64,000 nucleotides of DNA from Nyssa sinensis (Eukaryota > Streptophyta > Magnoliopsida > Cornales > Nyssaceae): contig CM018036.1 in NCBI GenBank assembly GCA_008638375.1, forward strand, positions 12,028,328 to 12,092,327. Direction: 5' to 3'. Positions 49,628 to 62,094 of this stretch are shown here, in pieces. The translations under genes and the position numbers were made by a program. How positions within the stretch are numbered: position 1 is the stretch's first letter; each line of letters begins with the position of its first letter. Under the pieces are notes generated by a model. It was not told where the DNA came from, made no database searches, and was given only the letters and a program-made list of their open reading frames with translations.

Positions 49628-49894
49628 CAACAGAAGCAAGTTATAACATTCAACCTACGATTTCATACTTATATATACTTATATGTAAAAACATGTAAAA
49701 AGAATGCACACAAGAAAATTTTGACATCTAAAACTCTATATTGGTTTCTAAGAAATAAGGTTTTGAACTTTAAGGATGAATCATCAATACCAAACAAGAA
49801 ACAGACAAAAATTGAAATTTGTTTAATTTTACACATGTGTGTGTGTATATTAAAAGGGGAGACTCGTGCCTTCCTTGGGGTGAAGGAAATCGAT

Positions 49895-51436
49895 CGGGCG
49901 ACACATTAATTTGGAAGAACTTCATCGATGAGGGAACTAATTATGAGTAGTATGCCAAATTATGAAATTATTATGAGGAAATTAGAATTTTCAATCTTAA
50001 TACTACAATTAAAGTGAAATTGGTTGATGATATGAAATATGAAAAACCAAGGTTTGAAAGAATATGTTTATATTTTTGAACTTAAGACATATTTTTTAGT
50101 AGGGTGTATGCTTATAATTGGGGTGGATAAATGTCACCTTAACTGTCCTTATGGCAAACAATTGTTATTTGTTGTGATAATTGATGAAAATAATGCAATG
50201 TTTCCAATGTTATATGTAATTGTTGAATGGGAAATCAAGAATTTGTGACTTTGGTTTCTTGAATTATTGCAACAAAACCACTTGTTAACCAAAGTGCATG
50301 GACCTTATTTAAAAAAAATGAAGGTATATTTTTTATCTTATCTTTGCTTATTGTTACTTTTTAAAATTTTAACTTTATAGTTTGGTTTCTTATGTCTTAC
50401 AATAATTATAAATTATGAATTCTAAGGATTGTTTACAACAATTGAGACATTATTACCAAATACAAACCATAGGTTTTGTGTAAGGCATATGTACATAGAT
50501 TTTATAAATAGTTATAAGAAAAAGGATTTGAAAAATACATTATGGTTTGCTACTAAAGTTATTATAATGATTTTTAGTTTCACATGGAAGAGATTAAGAA
50601 GATAGATAAGGGAGTATTTAGGTGGTTAGCTGGAAAGTTTCCTATTTGTTGGTTTAGGTCACACTTCAACGCATTACTAAAATGTGACATTTTGTTGAAA
50701 AAATTGTGTTAGTCATTCAATGGCTATATACTTGAAATTAGGAATAAACTTACAATTATAATGTTTAAAAAGATTTGGTGGTTGCTGATAAAAAGAATAC
50801 AAGTAAAAAGAAATTTCATGAGGAAATTTTTAGGTCTTATACGTCTAAAGATACAGAAAAAAAAAGTTAGAGTTGAGTAAGGAAATGTCTGGTATTTGTA
50901 ATTCTATATGGTCAAAAAGTCTAGAATTTCAAATTTTATGATCACGTGGGGACTAATATTTGATGGACTTAGAAGACCACGATTGTTCTTACAAAAGGCA
51001 GGATTTGAGTAGCATTCCATGTATTCATGATGTTTTAGGAATCTTTTACAAAAAGGTCTAACCAAGAAGGAAACCTACTGGAAATCCTAGGGCTATATAA
51101 TCAAACCTTACAAATTAACATCAAATGTGACCTAGAACATATCATTTGGCAATTCCTCCATTATTTCATAAGCAACCAAGAAGACCTAATAAGGCAAAAG
51201 AAATGGAAGCTAAGGAACCAAATAATCCTCAAAAGATTTGGAAGCAGTCATACTTTGAGGTATGGCAATCGTGGTTAGTTTTACACAGTAAAAAGAGTTG
51301 TAAGAACGAACCAACAAGGAACAAAGGAAATAGGAAGAACCAAGAAAGAGCAACAAAACCAAGAAAAAAATGTACGAAAACCAAGAAAGTAGCACCAACT
51401 AAGCAAGAGGTAGTTGATGACACACAAAAACAATAA
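49895..51436 (+). pseudogene. Mutator-like (MULE) transposase relic
   Basis: A frame at 50,039-50,248 shows the transposase core LVGCMLIIGVDKCHLNCPYG then VVIIDENNAMFPM and WEIKNL, the usual MULE catalytic start (GVDGCHL and following). Later pieces, across many stops, fit the same protein: HGLL-type C-terminal segments, DLSSIPCIHDV (the SWIM-like CxH zinc motif, near 51,005) and a basic C-terminus with FHKQPRRPNKAKEMEAKEP (51,146-51,436). Terminal inverted repeats were not found. Dead. Confidence 0.68.
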
Positions 51437-52400
51437 TAAATCAATAAAATACCAACAAAGCAAATAAAGAGCGTGGTTAGTACTCTGATTATATATTACC
51501 AATTTCATGAGTTGTATATATGTGAAAATTGAATTATGTTTCATGTTATTATAAGTTGCTGGAAATACACAATCAAGTGACATGTCAATGCAGAGTAGAC
51601 CATAATCACAACGAAAAAAGAATACCAAACATGTGGGAAGTAGCTAGAAGTTGGGATGAAAATAGAAGTGGGGTTATGAGGTTTTTTGTGACAATATAAA
51701 GACAAAGTGGGGTTTTTGAGTTTTTTTTTTTGTGATTTGTGACTATATAAAGACAAACATAAAGTGTTGTTATTTATGACCAACATTGTGGAAATTGAAA
51801 TTTATATTAATAGCATTTTTGTAAAGAGCATTTGTAATGACATATCAATTATGAATGATATTGGCATTTGTGTTAGAGAATAAATATGGTGTCATGCTCT
51901 TAATGATTATATCCACTTTAAATAAAATGGTTGTTTATATCTTATATTTTTGTTCCATAGTGTAAAAGGTTGTAATGTGTTAAAAATGGTTGTTCGTGTC
52001 CAATTTATTAGGACTTGTAGTCTATAGTTATGTTGGCTAATCCGTGTTTGAAAAAACTTTTGAGTTGTAATATGTCTTATTCAAGTCAAGCCTTTTTCTT
52101 AAGCCTTGTGGTCATCTGAGCATTTCGACCAATATGAAGAGTTCATTCTCAATGATGTTGGTTGCAATGGTTGGAAAGGTAAAGAACTTTGATATATTTG
52201 GTTCATGGATATATCTCAAGCAATATAAAGAGTTCACACACATACTTCATGCAATTGAAAAGTTTTTAAATCATATTTCTCTAAAATGTGTGGCCTTGTT
52301 ATTAAAAAGTTCTCATTAATTTTTAAAAGCACTTTGTTTTTTTAATGAGCTAACTTGTTAGTAAGTGTAAAGAAGTTTGATTGGACATTCTGCCTTAATC
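51437..52400. other. AT-rich sequence after the MULE relic, unassigned
   Basis: No coding signal. The phrase AAAATGGTTGTT(C)GTGTCCAAT-TATT recurs in part at about 53,310 and 54,840, on either side of later LTR insertions, so this may be the split 3' end of the MULE or of another repeat. Confidence 0.35.
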
Positions 52401-53280
52401 GTTTGAACAAATCTTGGCTTCATTCGAATGACCAGGATAGTGAAGTTGTGTGAGTGGTGTGTGGGATCTCATGGGCTTAGTCGTGCAAACAACCAGACTC
52501 GTGGCATCTCAATATCACCTCGTGGGACCAACGACACTCCCATTTTTATAAAGGCCCTTGTTCAAAGGAACAAGTCCTCGTTTGAATGAACAAGGCATCG
52601 CTGGAATGATCATCCAAAAACTTTGCCAATAGTTTCCAATTTTTATAAGAAATCTGCTCTATTTTAACCTAGGACTATATAACATCTCTAGCATTATTTC
52701 AAAGGACATTTGGACGTTGTAATATATATTATTCTCCTAGTACCAAAAGATTTCCATTGGAATTATCATTCTTACACACATCCATAACTTATTGATCTAA
52801 GAACCCTATCATGCTTTCTTCTACAACATCAGAGTACATGCTTTTAGATTTCAAGCAGGGTGTAATCGGTAGAGTTCGAGGTTGCATGATGATTCGCAGC
52901 TGTAATTGAGGTTTTTTGTTCATGGATTCGAAGCGGACGTCTATTTGAACAGTGCTTATGGATTCAATTTTGAAAAGATTTAAAACAAGAGTAAGACTTG
53001 AGGGACTAAGTCATGATATCTACCGTCTCGGGGTTTTCCAAAACAAAAATGAGTATGTCAATCTCTTTATTTTCATTATTGATTTATTACTATATTGATG
53101 CATGCCACTGATTTTTTATTGCACGCACTAGAACATAACTCTCACTTAATTAATGTGATAACCTTAATCATTGTTGGGTCGTTAAAATTAGAAAAGATAA
53201 TTTTATTTTAATAATAAGACCTATTCACCCCCCCTCTAGGTCAAATTCAATTCATCTAGATATACCTAGGGCATTTCACA
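52401..53280. repeat. LTR-derived sequence, boundaries not resolved
   Basis: Contains a TATA-like CTATATAACATC (about 52,674), then a block with CTACCGTCTCGGGGTTTTCC and, near its end, ATTCACCCCCCCTCTAGG (about 53,224), the usual 3' end motif of copia (SIRE/Maximus-type) LTRs. No reliable TG/CA ends with matching flanks were found. Confidence 0.4.
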
Positions 53281-53353
53281 ATTCATGTAATCCATTATAA
53301 TCGATAGAAAATGGTTGCTTCTATCTTATTATAGTATTCATTATTATAAATGG

Positions 53354-54750
53354 TGTTGGCCCCAAAGATTTTCAACCAATGGCATTCTCGTAATTTTGAT
53401 AATAACAAGGCATTGATAATGTTGACTAATGCTTTACCTTAAGTTTTAAAGTAAATAGTTCAATGAACTCAAGAGATGACTTACCAACGCTAACATTATA
53501 AAATCATGCTCACAAGAACAAAGCATCAAGTCAAAGTCAATAGAGCACTCATACCCAAAGAAATCAAGTGAAGACTTTTACTTTTATGTTAGGTGTATAA
53601 GTTATCTAGGATTGATTGATCAAATTATAATACTTACAATATTTAAGTGATAAACAAAAATCAATCAACCAAATGATTTTTCAAAATCATTACAATGTTA
53701 GAAACTAAACTTTGAAAAATCAAAAGACTAGAAAAAGAAAATGGTGAACAAAATAAGCATTAAAGTTAACTGTCAAATTTAGTCGACTGAGTTCTCAATT
53801 TAGTCGACTGAATCATGTTCACAAAAGTATATCTATTTTGTCTTTAGAAGATTCAGTCGACAGAACCCAAGACTCAGTCGACTGAACAAGCATTTTGTTA
53901 ATAAGGCCCCAACACACTATCAAATTCAATTGACCAAATTAAACAATCATTCAACTGAATTGCTTAAGCCTTTTTACTCAACAAAATAACACTAGAATAT
54001 TCAGTCGACTGAATGACTTTTTACAAAGAACAACCTCTACCATCTGGACAATTTAGTAGAGTCTTTCAATCAACTGAACTATGATTCAGTTGAGTGAATG
54101 GTAAACTTAGTCGACTAAATCTGTCGATTTGACATTTTCAAATTCAAATTTTAAACAGATCTAAATAGGGGAAAATGACTATTTTCAAATTCAAACGGCT
54201 ATATTCTCACAAGGCCTATAAATAGAGGTTGTTGGAAACATTTATTGTTATCCTTAATATTCACAAGATTATTTTCACTTTTAAATCACTGTAATGACTT
54301 GAGATTTCATTTATTCTTAGATCTAGATCTTAAAGTTCTCTTAACTCTTAAATACTCAAGCATTTATTGATCAATCTTTCGAAAATGAACTTATTTATAC
54401 CATTCAATTCTTAAAAAAAGCAATCTTTGGTGAAAAATCTATGTGTCATCTCATTATGATGAGAGTTGCGGGTAGATGTTACCCGGTGAGGCAAAATAGT
54501 ATATTTTATTGGGAAAAGGAGTAAGGAGCTCTTGTTGTAATGGTTTGACCTCCATCTCTAAGGAGATTAAGATAGTGAAAAAATTCAAGTGGGGATGCTT
54601 GAGTCGATGACGTAGGATCGCTGTGTTTGCTCTCTTTCTACTATTTACTTACTTATATATATCATAACATTTATATTTAAAGTTTGTAAAAGTAGTCAAT
54701 ATTTACAAAATATCCTATTCACTCCCTCTAAGATAAATATCTAAGCAACA
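53354..54750 (+). mobile_element. Solo LTR (SIRE/Maximus-like copia) with repeated GTCGAC palindromes
   Basis: Starts TGTTGGCCCC and ends AAGCAACA, good inverted LTR ends. The flanking pentamers are AATGG (53349-53353) and AATGA (54751-54755). A TATA box, CCTATAAATAGAGG, lies at about 54,213. The 3' part has the copia-like order GTAGGATCGCTGTGTTTG then CCTATTCACTCCCTCTAAG. The U3 part (53,775-54,125) carries about ten exact or mutated copies of TCAGTCGACTGA. No internal coding region is attached. Confidence 0.75.
53775..54125. repeat. Cluster of TCAGTCGACTGA-type palindromes
   Basis: Exact or near copies lie at about 53,780, 53,800, 53,852, 53,873 and 54,001, with more decayed copies (TTCAACTGAA, ATCAACTGAA, TTCAGTTGAGTGAA, TTAGTCGACTAAA) at about 53,949, 54,068, 54,085 and 54,107. 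They are irregularly spaced rather than in tandem, within the U3 part of the solo LTR. Confidence 0.8.
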
Positions 54751-54755
54751 AATGA

Positions 54756-55541
54756 TTGTAATGAACATAAAATGAAACCACTACCCAATGCTTTTAAATG
54801 CTTGTGCCCAAGGAAATCAATTTTATGGTCATTAACTGGTCGTTCATGTCCAATGTATTGCGTTCTTGTATTCAGGGTATGTTAGAAAAATTTATTTGAC
54901 ATAAACACTTATCTAAAAATAGTGCATCCTATAACATCAACCGAATAACTATAATCCTCTTTTATAGAAAATAGTAGAACAAAAGAATTATCATAAACAA
55001 AATAGAAAATGATCCTTAGGCACACAATTATAGATACAACACATTTCTTGTCTCGTTGTGATTTCCATATAAATCTAAGCAACACCACTTTAGCAGAAAA
55101 TCGGCCAACCATGAAATAACCAACACTATCCACCACCATATCTCTTTTCATCTATTCTGTGCCAACTGATTTCTTATCCTTGTAGACCTAGAATAACTCT
55201 AAGGGGTCAATCGTACATAGTGGATCCTACTACATGAAAAATCCACATCCGCTTCTCACTTGGGATAAATGATTAATTTAAGAAAAATAATCTTATATCA
55301 AGTTATGTAAGAAATTGAATTTAAAGTCATTATAGTACAATAAATAATTAATTAAGAAATTAGGGAATAAGAATCAACTCATTTGTCTAATAAAAAAAAT
55401 GTATATACTGTCTATTGAATTCACTTGTTTTCACTTAATTTCAAATAGTTAACAGTTGATAGAGATATCCCTTGTCAATAATTAAATCCAATTAACAAAT
55501 ATCAAATACATTTCTAATATATAAAGGAGTGTATTTGTTAA
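54756..55541. other. Unassigned AT-rich sequence between two LTRs
   Basis: No gene is supported. The minus-strand frame at 54,909-55,151 has no recognised domain. It is probably older repeat sequence into which the flanking LTR elements inserted. Confidence 0.35.
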
Positions 55542-57689
55542 TGTGGGCGCCACTGCCGAAAAAAATCCTCTTGTGTGGATTTAAAGGTATTTCGGTTGCC
55601 TCTTATCCTAAAAGTGGAAAGGAACGCCTTTGAGAAAGATAAAGAAAATTAGGAGTTGTCAGCTTATTTTGGGCAATTAAATAAGCAAACCCGTTACAAC
55701 TTGAACAATACATATAAAAGAAAATTTGAAAGAAATGAAATAAAAATTGCATTGCTTTGATTCCTAAGTACATATGGGTTAAATAAAGCAAAGCACTGAA
55801 TAATATGAAACCAAAAAAATGGATTTGGGGGGCTAAGGTTCGGAGTGGAAGGTGTTAGGCAGCCACCCCACCCAATTCGAATAGATCGACCTAAAATATT
55901 CAATCACAAGGCTCATTCATTGCATTAATAGAAATGATAAAAGGAAAGAAAAATATAAAGGAGAAGAAATGACATATAAAGGAAATGAACTTACATGAAA
56001 TTGAATAAAGTAAAAAGGATAGGGAAAGGGAAAGGGATTTAACTTGGGCCTGTATGCTTCATACGTATCCATCCTAAGATGGATCAGAGTCGCATAATTC
56101 TCCCGGTTTACTCTCTTTTATCAAAAGTGATAAAAGAGAGAGATCAATTGGGTAGAAGGAATAGTAATGGTTTAAGAAGCGTACTTTGTTTAGTAGTAGC
56201 AGTTGAGCAGCACTTCGGCTAAGAAAGGTTGACATAGGATCATTACTCGAGCATAACTCCAACTTGTTGCTTGATTCGAGGCCCTCACTTTGGTAGGGCT
56301 CGTCTTATAAAGGAAGAAAACTAGAGAACTAATGAGTGAAAGAGAACTCTAGGGTCACATAACAACATAAGACTTCGAAATTATGTGTTCTCAAAATGGT
56401 GACCAATGGACTTTATTTATAGGCCAAAATGTGAGATTTGATCCAAGGGCCCACAATTGATCTCACAAATGGAATGGTAGGATCACATTTTGAGTGATAA
56501 TTATGCGATTAAAAGAAAAAGAAAACCAAATAATTATCTAAAGAATAATTATCCTAAAATAAATAATTTAAAAATGATTTAAAATGAATTATGAAAAATG
56601 CATGAGCCTATCAAAATGAGTGCTACATGTAAGAACCAATCAGCTACATAATAAATGGATTATTTCTAAATAATCAAAAATAAAATAAAAGATAATTATG
56701 AGGGATTTCTCAATTATCCCACATGTGTATGAGATATATCTTATATATCTATATGTATGTACAATGTATGCACCTAAATATAGTATGTATAATCATAACA
56801 TGTGTACACCTAGATAGGTGGACCAATGGAGTGGCTACCATGCATCCTACATGCCACCTAAGCCAACATGTGGATCAATGAAATAAATGCACACCTAATG
56901 CACTAAAATGAATGAGTTTATTTTAAGAAATAAACAAGTGTCTAGGTTCAATGTATATCTTTTAAAAGAAATACCAAACAGCAAGATATATAAAAACTCT
57001 AGAAATGGAAAGTCATGATTATGCCTAAATGAACTACTATCATTTAAGATCATCAAAATTTTCACAATTTGGTGAAAAACTACAAGATTGCCACAAGACA
57101 TGTGAAATGACCAAATTACCCCTCAAGACATGAAAATGTCTCTAATTTGTCACTAAAGGACTGAAATTACCAAATTACCTCCAAAGGGTTAAAATGATGT
57201 TGAAATTACAAAAATGTCCCTCAAGTAACCAAAGAGTCCCACAGAGGATAGGATTGTGCCAAAATTACCAAAATACCCTTAAAATGGTAAAATGATGTCA
57301 AAGCCACCGAAACACCCTCCAATGGGTAGAAGTGGGACTCTGACGAAAGAGTTCTACTAGAGGTGGGACTTTGACAGTAAGAGTCCTATTCGAAATGGAA
57401 TTATGACGGGAAGAGTCCTACTCGATGTAAGACTCTAACAAGAAGAGTCCTCCTAGAGATGGTAGGACTCTAATAGTAAGAGTCTTATTGGAAATAAGAC
57501 TCTAATGAGAAGTGCCCTACTTGGTGTGGAACTTTAACAAAAAGAGGCCTACTAAAGATGGGACTTTGGCAGAAAAAGTCTCACTAGATATGGGACTCTG
57601 ACGGAAAAAGTCTTACTAAAGATTGGTTTCTTGGCATAGTTACTTAATTGCTCCTACCCAATCAAGAGTTACAAAATAAGGTGTCTACA
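55542..57689 (-). mobile_element. Solo LTR of a Ty3/gypsy-type element with perfect target duplication
   Basis: On the plus strand it starts TGTGGGCGCC and ends GTGTCTACA; on the minus strand this reads TGTAGACACC...GGCGCCCACA. The pentamer GTTAA stands on both sides (55537-55541 and 57690-57694), an exact 5-bp duplication. The minus strand has a TATA box, CCTATAAATAAAG (about 56,426-56,411), so the LTR points left. Length 2,148 bp. It holds a tandem array at 57,329-57,620 and no coding sequence. Confidence 0.78.
57329..57620. repeat. Tandem array, unit about 36 bp (GGGACTCTGACGAAAGAGTCCTACT type)
   Basis: About eight imperfect units, each with G(G/A)GACT(C/T)TGAC(A/G), A-rich spacer, then AGAGTC(C/T)TACT. 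Each unit contains GACTCT and AGAGTC as an inverted pair, so single units can fold. Lies near the 5' end (minus orientation) of the LTR at 55,542-57,689. Confidence 0.8.
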
Positions 57690-57694
57690 GTTAA

Positions 57695-58870
57695 CTCTTA
57701 AACTATAAAAATAAAATAAAAATAAGAGAAATTAAAGGATGTGTTTGTATAATTTTTTTAAAAAATAATTTTAGTTCCCACTTTATTTCATAATAAGGGT
57801 ATTCCCAACTTTGGATGTCTTTAAAAACAATTGGCTTGACATAGAAAGATTTTTATTAGGTTAAACCTATTGAATGACATAAAAATTATTTGAAAGTTGA
57901 ATTTAGAGAAGATAAATAATAGCATAGAGGTAAATGATAATATATACGAGTATAAGAGTAAAAAGACATTGTCTCCTCTTTAGTCATGAATAGAGCAAAA
58001 ATTTATGTCATCCGACTCTTAACCTAATACACAATTTTCTTTAAAGCAACAACCAATATTTATCCTTCATTCTATCATAATTGTGTTATCACTCTTACAA
58101 CTATGCTAGAACTAAGTTCATGATTCATACATTAATTCGGTCCCATTCAAGCAACTTTTTATTTTTACAAGGCTTATTTTCATAGGTTTATTTAATCAAT
58201 CCACTATTCTTATCACAGTTAGTATCGATCATTTTATAGGATTAGGTAAGACAATAGTATTCATCTCTAGGTTACCTCCATTGTCCACTACAAGATAACA
58301 TATTCTAGTTCAATAAAGAATCAACACAGCCCTTATCTTTCAGATTCACATCACTTGAAGTCATCAACATCTATTCTAAACATAAAATCAAAATTCAATT
58401 ATATCATAATCTGGATTTATCCACATTAATCTTTTCCAAACTATTCATGTTTATACAATTCTCCTAAAACGAGATATCATCAATCATTACCTGATAATTT
58501 AACAAATCCTGTAGACACACTTGATTAATCATAATTTATAAAACTCACGTCAACCACTTTCACCCATTGTTCACAATAAAGAAATAACAAGTTCTCACCC
58601 AACTTAAATGTAGTCATTCGCCAGAAAATTCATTTAAGCAATACAATATACACATGTCCATAGCATTCTCTCATAATCCTATATGATATCATAAGGGCAA
58701 CTAAGCACCAATCTATTATGTACGTAAACATGTACCAAGCTATCATTTAAACATGCATCATAGTATAATATCGACCTAACACATAATCACACATGTGATG
58801 CATCAAGTACATATAGTCACATAATACACAAGATCCTATCACATACCACTGATAGCTTACACTAAGCCAA
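57695..58870. other. Unassigned sequence left of the large LTR
   Basis: AT-rich. No coding frames or recognised repeat ends. It could be decayed internal sequence of the minus-oriented element whose LTR begins at 59,073. Confidence 0.35.
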
Positions 58871-58884
58871 ATGCTATCCTCAAG

Positions 58885-59072
58885 GGTCCCATGGTGTTCA
58901 ACAACACCTATCATCGCCAAGTATTCTCAAACTAGAACTCTAATACCAAGTTGTCAAAATCCACATATTACACAAGGTTTTCAAAAATTCTCAAATTATA
59001 CGTCGTGTTCCTATTGTGTTTAACAATACCCTACGGTCCCTAAGTATTCGAACCTAAGCTCTGATACCATGT
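58885..59072 (-). repeat. Primer-binding-site region, duplicated
   Basis: GCTCTGATACCATGTTGTCA at 59,058-59,077 is the reverse complement of an LTR end followed by the primer-binding site TGGTATCAGAGC. A mutated copy of the same arrangement (CTCTAATACCAAGTTGTCA) lies about 117 bp to the left, and the sequences next to each (GTT(C/T)AACAA-ACC, AAGTATTC) are also similar. So the LTR-end/leader junction has been duplicated in tandem. Confidence 0.6.
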
Positions 59073-62000
59073 TGTCATGCCCCGAATTTCCACAAACCCG
59101 GGGAGTGAGTGAAATGAAATAAGAAAAGTAAATGAAAGGTCTTTAGGTTGGATAAATGGATCATTCATTCATTTCCCTACGTTTCTCCCAAAATTAGAAG
59201 TGAGAATTTGTTAACTAAACCCACCCATGATAAGTCTCAATTAGTAGTCAAACACCTCTCCCAACTAATGGTCAAGATCATCCAAGTAGTGTCCAAAAAT
59301 GGTCTCTAAAATAGTCCCAAATCATCCCTAAAAATGCCTTGGAATAATAGCCTAAATGGGCCCCAAGATACCACAAGGCATGGGCCAAGAATAGGTCAAA
59401 AGGTCCACCAAAGTTGGTCTAAAGAAATGGCCAAACATGGTCCCAAAAGGGTGGCCAAACATGGCCTAAGTGTTGGCCAAACATGGCCCAAAAATTGGTC
59501 AAACATGGCCCAATAGAGTGCCCAAACATGGCCTAAAGAAGTGCCCAAACATAGGCTAAAAAAGGTGCCCAAACATGGCTAAAAAAGGTACCCAAACATG
59601 ACTCAAAAAGGGTGGTCAAAGGTTGGTGTCAGGGGCTGTGTTAGAGTAGCACACAGAGGCAAGGCAGTAGCAGGCCACGCGTATGGCTGTGGGCACGCAG
59701 GGCGCGCATACGCGCGAGCGCAGGTGGGGGGTGAGGCAGGCAAGGCGCACGCAGGGCTGGGCGGCGTGGGCGCACGGTGCGCACCCGCGTGGGGCATGCG
59801 GCTGGGCAGTGCTGGGACTAATTTTCTAATTTTCTTCCTGCAGAAACACTATAGCAACAGTGTAATTACTGCAAGTGAATTTCTCTGTCTGCTGCACTAA
59901 TTTTCTCTGTTTTGTAACTTTTTTTCTCAAATTTTGAAGGCCTCTTTTCCCCCATTTTTAGCCTATTTCTTCAAGATTTCTAATCCTCCATTTCGAGCAC
60001 TTTTCTCACTTATTCAAATGGTGTTTTACACATTCAATTTTTTTCCCTTAATTTCACTAAAATTTTGACATAACTTCATTTATTTTCTAAGTTTTTTTCC
60101 CAACTAATATTCATGATACTTCATATGTATAAGTATGTCACAACCCACCCTCACTCGGTGGCCACAATTCATGTAAATTAAACACACATCCCTTGTTTTC
60201 ACATAGACATCTATTTGTCTCACTATATATATATATATATATATATAGGATGCTCATTGGATAAAGATCTCTTACATATCATTTTTTTCAACATATATAC
60301 ATTTGATGCACATTTAACTAAAGCACATTACATGTCATTTGGGTTTTAAACTATTACATTATAAAATGATTCAAGGTCCATAAGTTCACCATTCATCCAC
60401 ATTGAAGTACAAGTCTTTTGGGTTTATGCCCATATATACAAACTATGCCCCTAGGGCCAAATCTTATTCATAGTCCATTTTCCTTCATTTCTTCAAGACT
60501 TCAACAAGTCTCAAGTACCAGGAGCGTCATCTGTAATATGATATCCCACGAATGGGTCAGCTCAACTACTGGTATGACAAAATGCTAATGCTGGGAACAA
60601 ATTTATGGCGTGGCATGTGTAAGTGTACATTTTAAAGCTATGCATACCCCACATCCATTCATAAATGCAATGCAAAGGTGAGATGCATGACACACACATG
60701 TCAACTTTATGCCACACCTATGTCTCGTTTACGCATCGCTCCCGATGGATCTGAGTACCAACACCCGTTCATGGATCGCTCTCGTTCGATACTAGGCACC
60801 AATACAATGGCTAATTTTGGGTTTTTCACCACAGGATCTAGACCCTCATAATGCATAGCACCAAGTGCTCAACTCACGCCATGTTTTTAAGGAATCATAA
60901 TATGCCAAAATGCCATGATTTCATTATGCAACTTCAATGAGACAATTCATCAAATACATGGTGTTCACCTCAAGTCATGCATTATACCCAACGTAAATCA
61001 TAACTTCAAAATTCTTAAATTTCTTTTACATGAACATATGCTATAAATTATCCATTTCAACACATGCTCAAGCCACATTTTCACAATCTTATTAATTCAC
61101 AAAGAACACATAATTTCATAAAGCACCAATGCATCAAACAATCATGTATTCCAAAACATAAGATATATCAACATGAATATAAGCCAAAATATAACAATCT
61201 GAACATATAAGCAAGATACATCTTCATTATGACAACAAATCATCAAATAACTCAAAGAACACACAAGAACCTAAACTACCATCTCTAAGTTTTCAAAGCT
61301 AACTACCTCCTAAGTGATTTCCTAATATCAAGTAAACACCTTAAACACTCAAACAACATATAGAAAGGAAAAAAAACTTAAACCTATTCCTAACTTAGCA
61401 AGATATCATACCTAAAATGGTTTTTCTCAAACTAAGGGAGTTGTGTTCGCTGTGCAGCCAAACCGATCTATGAGAATATAGGTCTTGATGAGAGGAACAA
61501 CTTCCTAGAAGGAAGCCTTGCAAGAATCTTGACTTAGGAGTGTGTTTTGGTGGCTTGAAGCTTGGAGAACCTAGGGCTTTTCTTCACTTTTCTCCCATGC
61601 ACGACTTCTGCTCTGAATCTCAGACCAAAATATGAAAAAAATACACTAAGGGGCTGTATTTATAGTGGAGGGGCAAAGGTGCAAAATGACCCTTTTGCCC
61701 TTAATAAATCCGGGATCCCGTTACACTACAACCCGTCCCGAAACGCCTCAATTCGATATTTGTTTTAGCCAAAGTTCTTAAAATTATTTTAATTAAAATT
61801 TTTTCAAAAAAAATAAAATTTCTCTTGTGGCCGAGTTTGGCCAGTTCCACCCGGTCACTCGGGACGCCCTTTTGGTTCAATTTTTGAAATTGTTTCCGTT
61901 TAGGTTCAAATTCGCACAGTAGGTGTATTTTAATATTCTAAGCATGTTTCTTTTCTATGACATACTTAAAATATGCTTTTAAATATGACTTACGTCTAAA

Positions 62001-62094
62001 TGTGTATGTATAGTGCTCTACTAACAAACAGTGCATGAATAGTGCCCTACCGGCAAAAAACGAAAAATTCACCCTCAATTTTCAGGTCTCTACA
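59073..62094 (-). mobile_element. Long LTR of a minus-oriented retrotransposon
   Basis: The minus strand reads TGTAGAGACCTGAAAATTG... to ...GGGGCATGACA, then ACATGGTATCAGAGC, a standard tRNA-Met primer-binding site. The start matches the TGTA(G/A)-ACCTGAAAATT type of large gypsy (Tekay/Del) LTRs, and 3.0 kb is a normal length for them. A minus-strand TATA box, CTATAAATACAG, lies at about 61,665-61,654. It contains a 22-bp tandem array (59,425-59,620) and a GC-rich segment (about 59,640-59,815). The internal region is missing or decayed, so this is a 5' LTR without a body. Confidence 0.7.
59425..59620. repeat. Tandem array, unit about 22 bp (GGCCAAACATGGCCCAAAAA type)
   Basis: About nine imperfect units centred on CCAAACATGGCC, itself near-palindromic around CATG. 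Located near the 3' end (minus orientation) of the long LTR. Confidence 0.85.

Noticed and set aside
57329..57620. Regular array that could be mistaken for a CRISPR array
   Set aside because: Units are about 36 bp, imperfect, without unique spacers, in a plant LTR; no such system exists in plant nuclear DNA.
59598..59900. 100-codon plus-strand frame rich in Gly, Ala and Arg
   Set aside because: It falls in the GC-rich part of a long LTR; composition-driven.
61562..61768. Small plus-strand frame with a plausible start
   Set aside because: It overlaps the minus-strand TATA region of an LTR and has no recognisable domain.
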